A stretch of 64,000 nt of DNA, taken from contig NC_133937.1 of assembly GCF_031877795.1 (NCBI RefSeq), positions 19,247,501 to 19,311,500 of the forward strand. Reading direction: 5' to 3'. The notes under the pieces are model-generated. The model worked only from the letters and a program-made list of their open reading frames with translations. It was not told where the DNA came from and searched no databases. This stretch comes from Strix aluco. Its lineage: Eukaryota > Chordata > Aves > Strigiformes > Strigidae. Below are positions 61,501 to 64,000 of the stretch, one piece after another. How positions within the stretch are numbered: the first letter of the stretch is position 1; every line of letters starts with the position of its first letter. The translations under genes were made by a program, and so were the position numbers.

Positions 61501-64000
61501 GGGGTCTGTTGAGTGAAGTTGAGAGACATGTGTTCCAGGTCTGGTTTTGTTCAGCATTTCCATTAATGACCTGGATGATGGAGAAGAATGTGCACTTGCT
61601 AAATCTGCAGATTGGGAAGTATCCAGTGACAAAGTTACTTGCCTAACAGGTGTTTTGAATAAACAGGACCCTGCTAAAAAACACCTGCTTGGGTTGCAGT
61701 AGCGGGGAGATACAACTAGGGAGGTACTGGGGATTTGTGAGAAAGAGAGGTCCTGGAGAAGATTTGTAGGACCCTGCTGTATTTGTGCTGGACCAGAAAG
61801 CATGATGGCTATGTCCTGGCCCCATGGGGAGGGAGTCAAATGTGGGAGGCTATACTGACTCAGCTGCCTCAGGAAGGCAGGTGGCATTTGGAAAGCAGGG
61901 GACCTCTCCCAGAGCTCTCTGCTGCCAACGTGCTCACTTTGTTATTTTACTGTTGGCCATCTCTGGTGTCTGCAGATTTTAAGGTTTTCCTGAGATTGTG
62001 TCAGTTATTTGGTGTCATTGTACAAAGCACTCTCAGCTCAGAGCTGGTGTGTTGTTTGCCATCTGGTCTGGATCCTTCATGGTGCAATACCTCTGACTGC
62101 AGAAACAGACCCCACCATCTTCTCTGTACAGGATTGGGAAGGAGAAACTTGAATCAATTAGCCAGCCTGCAGAGCCACTGGCCACACACTTGCATGCACC
62201 AGTTGCCTGATGTGGGACTGACTGAGTCTGTCCTGCTGAGGAATCAAACTGGTCTGGCATAACGTTAATTGAAATGACTGCATGGAAAACCTCAGGCTGA
62301 AAAACCAGTACTTAAACTAGGTCTTGACTTTTCTCCACTGGCTCCAACAAGAGATTATGAGAACCATGTGCTGGAGCTGGCCTTCTGCTCTGTATGTTTG
62401 ATCATATTTTTCATCAGCTGAATTCTGCAACACTCAGCAGCAGCCAGCCTTGTACACCCTCACCTTAACCAAACTTCATCTTCTCTGTGGGACAAGGATC
62501 TTCACAACCATCATAGCAACATGAAGAACAACCAAAGCTGCACAGAAGCTGCTCAAGGAAAAGCACAGCTGCTAGAGCAGGTTAAAAGGGAAGTAGAAGC
62601 TCATGTTATTCTTGGCTTCAGCTGGGGAGAAGAGAAGGGAGAATTTTCTTTCCTTCCAGAGACACATCACCCAAGTGAAAGGGAAGCTGGGTCTCCCTTC
62701 AATTTCTTCTCCAGGCAAAGCTGCGTCTTCATGAGAGACGGTTATTCTGGCTTTGCCGTGTTCTCACCTGTGCTTGAGATCAGCACAGGGTGGAGGGGCA
62801 GGGTGTGTTGAAAGGGTGTAAGGGCAGGACCAGGTGTTTAAAGAGCTCAGCCCCTTCATCAAGGAATAGGAGAGAATTGTGGCACTACCTGGCTTGGGTT
62901 ATCAGGGAGAGGAGTTGGACTCAACTGTGAGTCAGGCTCAGTAGAGGAGAGGGTATTAGAGAGAAGCCCAGGCCCTTCTTTCTTCCTTTAGGGGGAAGAG
63001 TCATGGCAGAGGAGTTAAGCACAGCAGCACCAAGACTGGGCATGTGTTTGGTAGGAAGGCTGCTGGATTGAGGCCTCAGCACTGAATGGAGACTAATCAC
63101 TGAAGCTGCTTCAGCAGCACTGGTGCCCAGAAGCAAGGTAGGATCTGGGTTACAATGAGTGGTCATGACTTGGATGTGCTACATCTATGTTTCAGATGTT
63201 TACGCTTGATCTTTGAATGTATGTTGCAGATAGGGTTGTGCTTCCAGTGATAACTGTTTCAGTGCAGGGTGACTTGGTTCCCTCATTTTGGATTAGCTCA
63301 GAGCAAATAATTTTGTTACAGTGAAGTTGGGCTGACATCTGTGACTGCTTTCAGCATTTGCTCACCAATAGCTTAAACAGCAGCTGCTCCCTGTGGAATA
63401 GGCTTTGGCAAAGACTGAGTAGTTCATATGCTTTGCCTGTGAGGGGTGTCTTACTATGTTCTATTGAGGATCCCTTATTAGCAAAGAACTTGCTTCCTCT
63501 CTGCATACTAACAACATTACAGAAACCTGGTTTATGTCAGGTTTTTCTGTCCCATTCATCTAAGTAAGGTTGTGGTGGCAGGGGTTTTGGTTTTTGCTAA
63601 GAGAAAAGTAAAATATCGTGGTTGTGCTTTTCCCTTGGAGCACGTGCCTGACAAAGGGAAAGGAGGCTGTACTGGGTAGGGATGTCCTGCTCCCTCCCCT
63701 GCTGCACATGGAGCTTCCCTGGGCCCTTGGAGGAGCCCTCTGCATCCCTCTACATTGGCTAAAGCAGCAGGTCCCCCTGGTGCACGTACATCTCAGGACA
63801 GCCACCTCTGTTACAGCTTTCCCAACAGAAACTGCGCAGGGGCAGGCTAGCAGGGCAGGTTGCTGCAGGCAGCCTCTCCCCCGGGAACTGCTGTTTGGAG
63901 CAAGAGTGCTTGGAAGGGCTCCCCCGCCCTGCACTGCCAGGAGCCCAAAGGTACTGGCCCCATCTAGCACAACGGCGAAGCCTGAGCCAAGAGAGGCTTG
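58576..64000. other. Region downstream of ELOVL3, no recognised gene
   Basis: Neither strand shows a recognised exon. In particular, no PITX3 homeodomain or C-terminal OAR motif, which would be expected next in the human order, was found, so the neighbour must start beyond the right edge. The only element suggested is a decayed CR1-like fragment near 61.5 kb. Confidence 0.5.
61470..61650 (+). mobile_element. Highly decayed CR1-like reverse-transcriptase remnant
   Basis: A + strand frame reads LFSISINDLDDGEECALAKSAD, close in order to the [23 protein letters not shown] stretch that surrounds the CR1 catalytic box. The FADD core itself is degraded to SAD. Boundaries are uncertain and no 3' tail is visible. 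Confidence 0.5.

Noticed and set aside
1-64000. CRISPR arrays, bacterial operons, prophage or plasmid features
   Set aside because: The window is clearly vertebrate nuclear DNA with spliced genes and LINEs; no regularly spaced repeat array or prokaryotic gene was seen.

Overview
This is a vertebrate nuclear genomic window, most likely from a bird. It has large intron-containing genes with GT-AG introns, CpG-island promoters, long 3' untranslated regions with AATAAA signals, and CR1 LINE copies whose 3' ends carry the ATTCTATG-type repeat. Non-avian sauropsids also carry CR1, so the class is an inference and the species cannot be named. Three complete protein-coding genes can be assembled exon by exon with reading frame kept. 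All lie on the + strand, in the order NOLC1, a UGT8-type glycosyltransferase, ELOVL3.

Layout: 1-3.6 kb holds no recognised exon. 3.56-4.48 kb is a CpG island with minus-strand splice donors and a seven-copy 14-bp G-rich tandem repeat; it is probably the promoter of an unidentified minus-strand gene lying head-to-head with NOLC1. 8.68-18.67 kb is NOLC1 (Nopp140), 14 coding exons and 693 residues, followed by about 2 kb of 3' UTR. 21.65-22.66 kb is a second CpG island with a good + strand donor, a plausible non-coding first exon for the next gene. 28.80-34.77 kb is a five-coding-exon UGT8-like gene of 532 residues. 36.48-36.95 kb and 45.67-47.74 kb hold CR1 copies, two of them abutting head to tail. 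52.78-56.52 kb is ELOVL3, four coding exons and 266 residues, with about 2 kb of 3' UTR. The remaining 5.4 kb has no recognised gene.

NOLC1 followed by ELOVL3 matches the human 10q24 order (PPRC1-NOLC1-ELOVL3-PITX3, from general knowledge). The notable difference is the complete UGT8-like gene between them. UGT8 makes galactosylceramide from ceramide in the ER, and ELOVL3 lengthens very-long-chain acyl-CoAs in the ER. The window therefore places two ER lipid enzymes side by side, both ending in dilysine-type ER-retrieval signals. NOLC1 is a nucleolar chaperone and probably unrelated in function. PPRC1 and PITX3 coding exons were not recognised.
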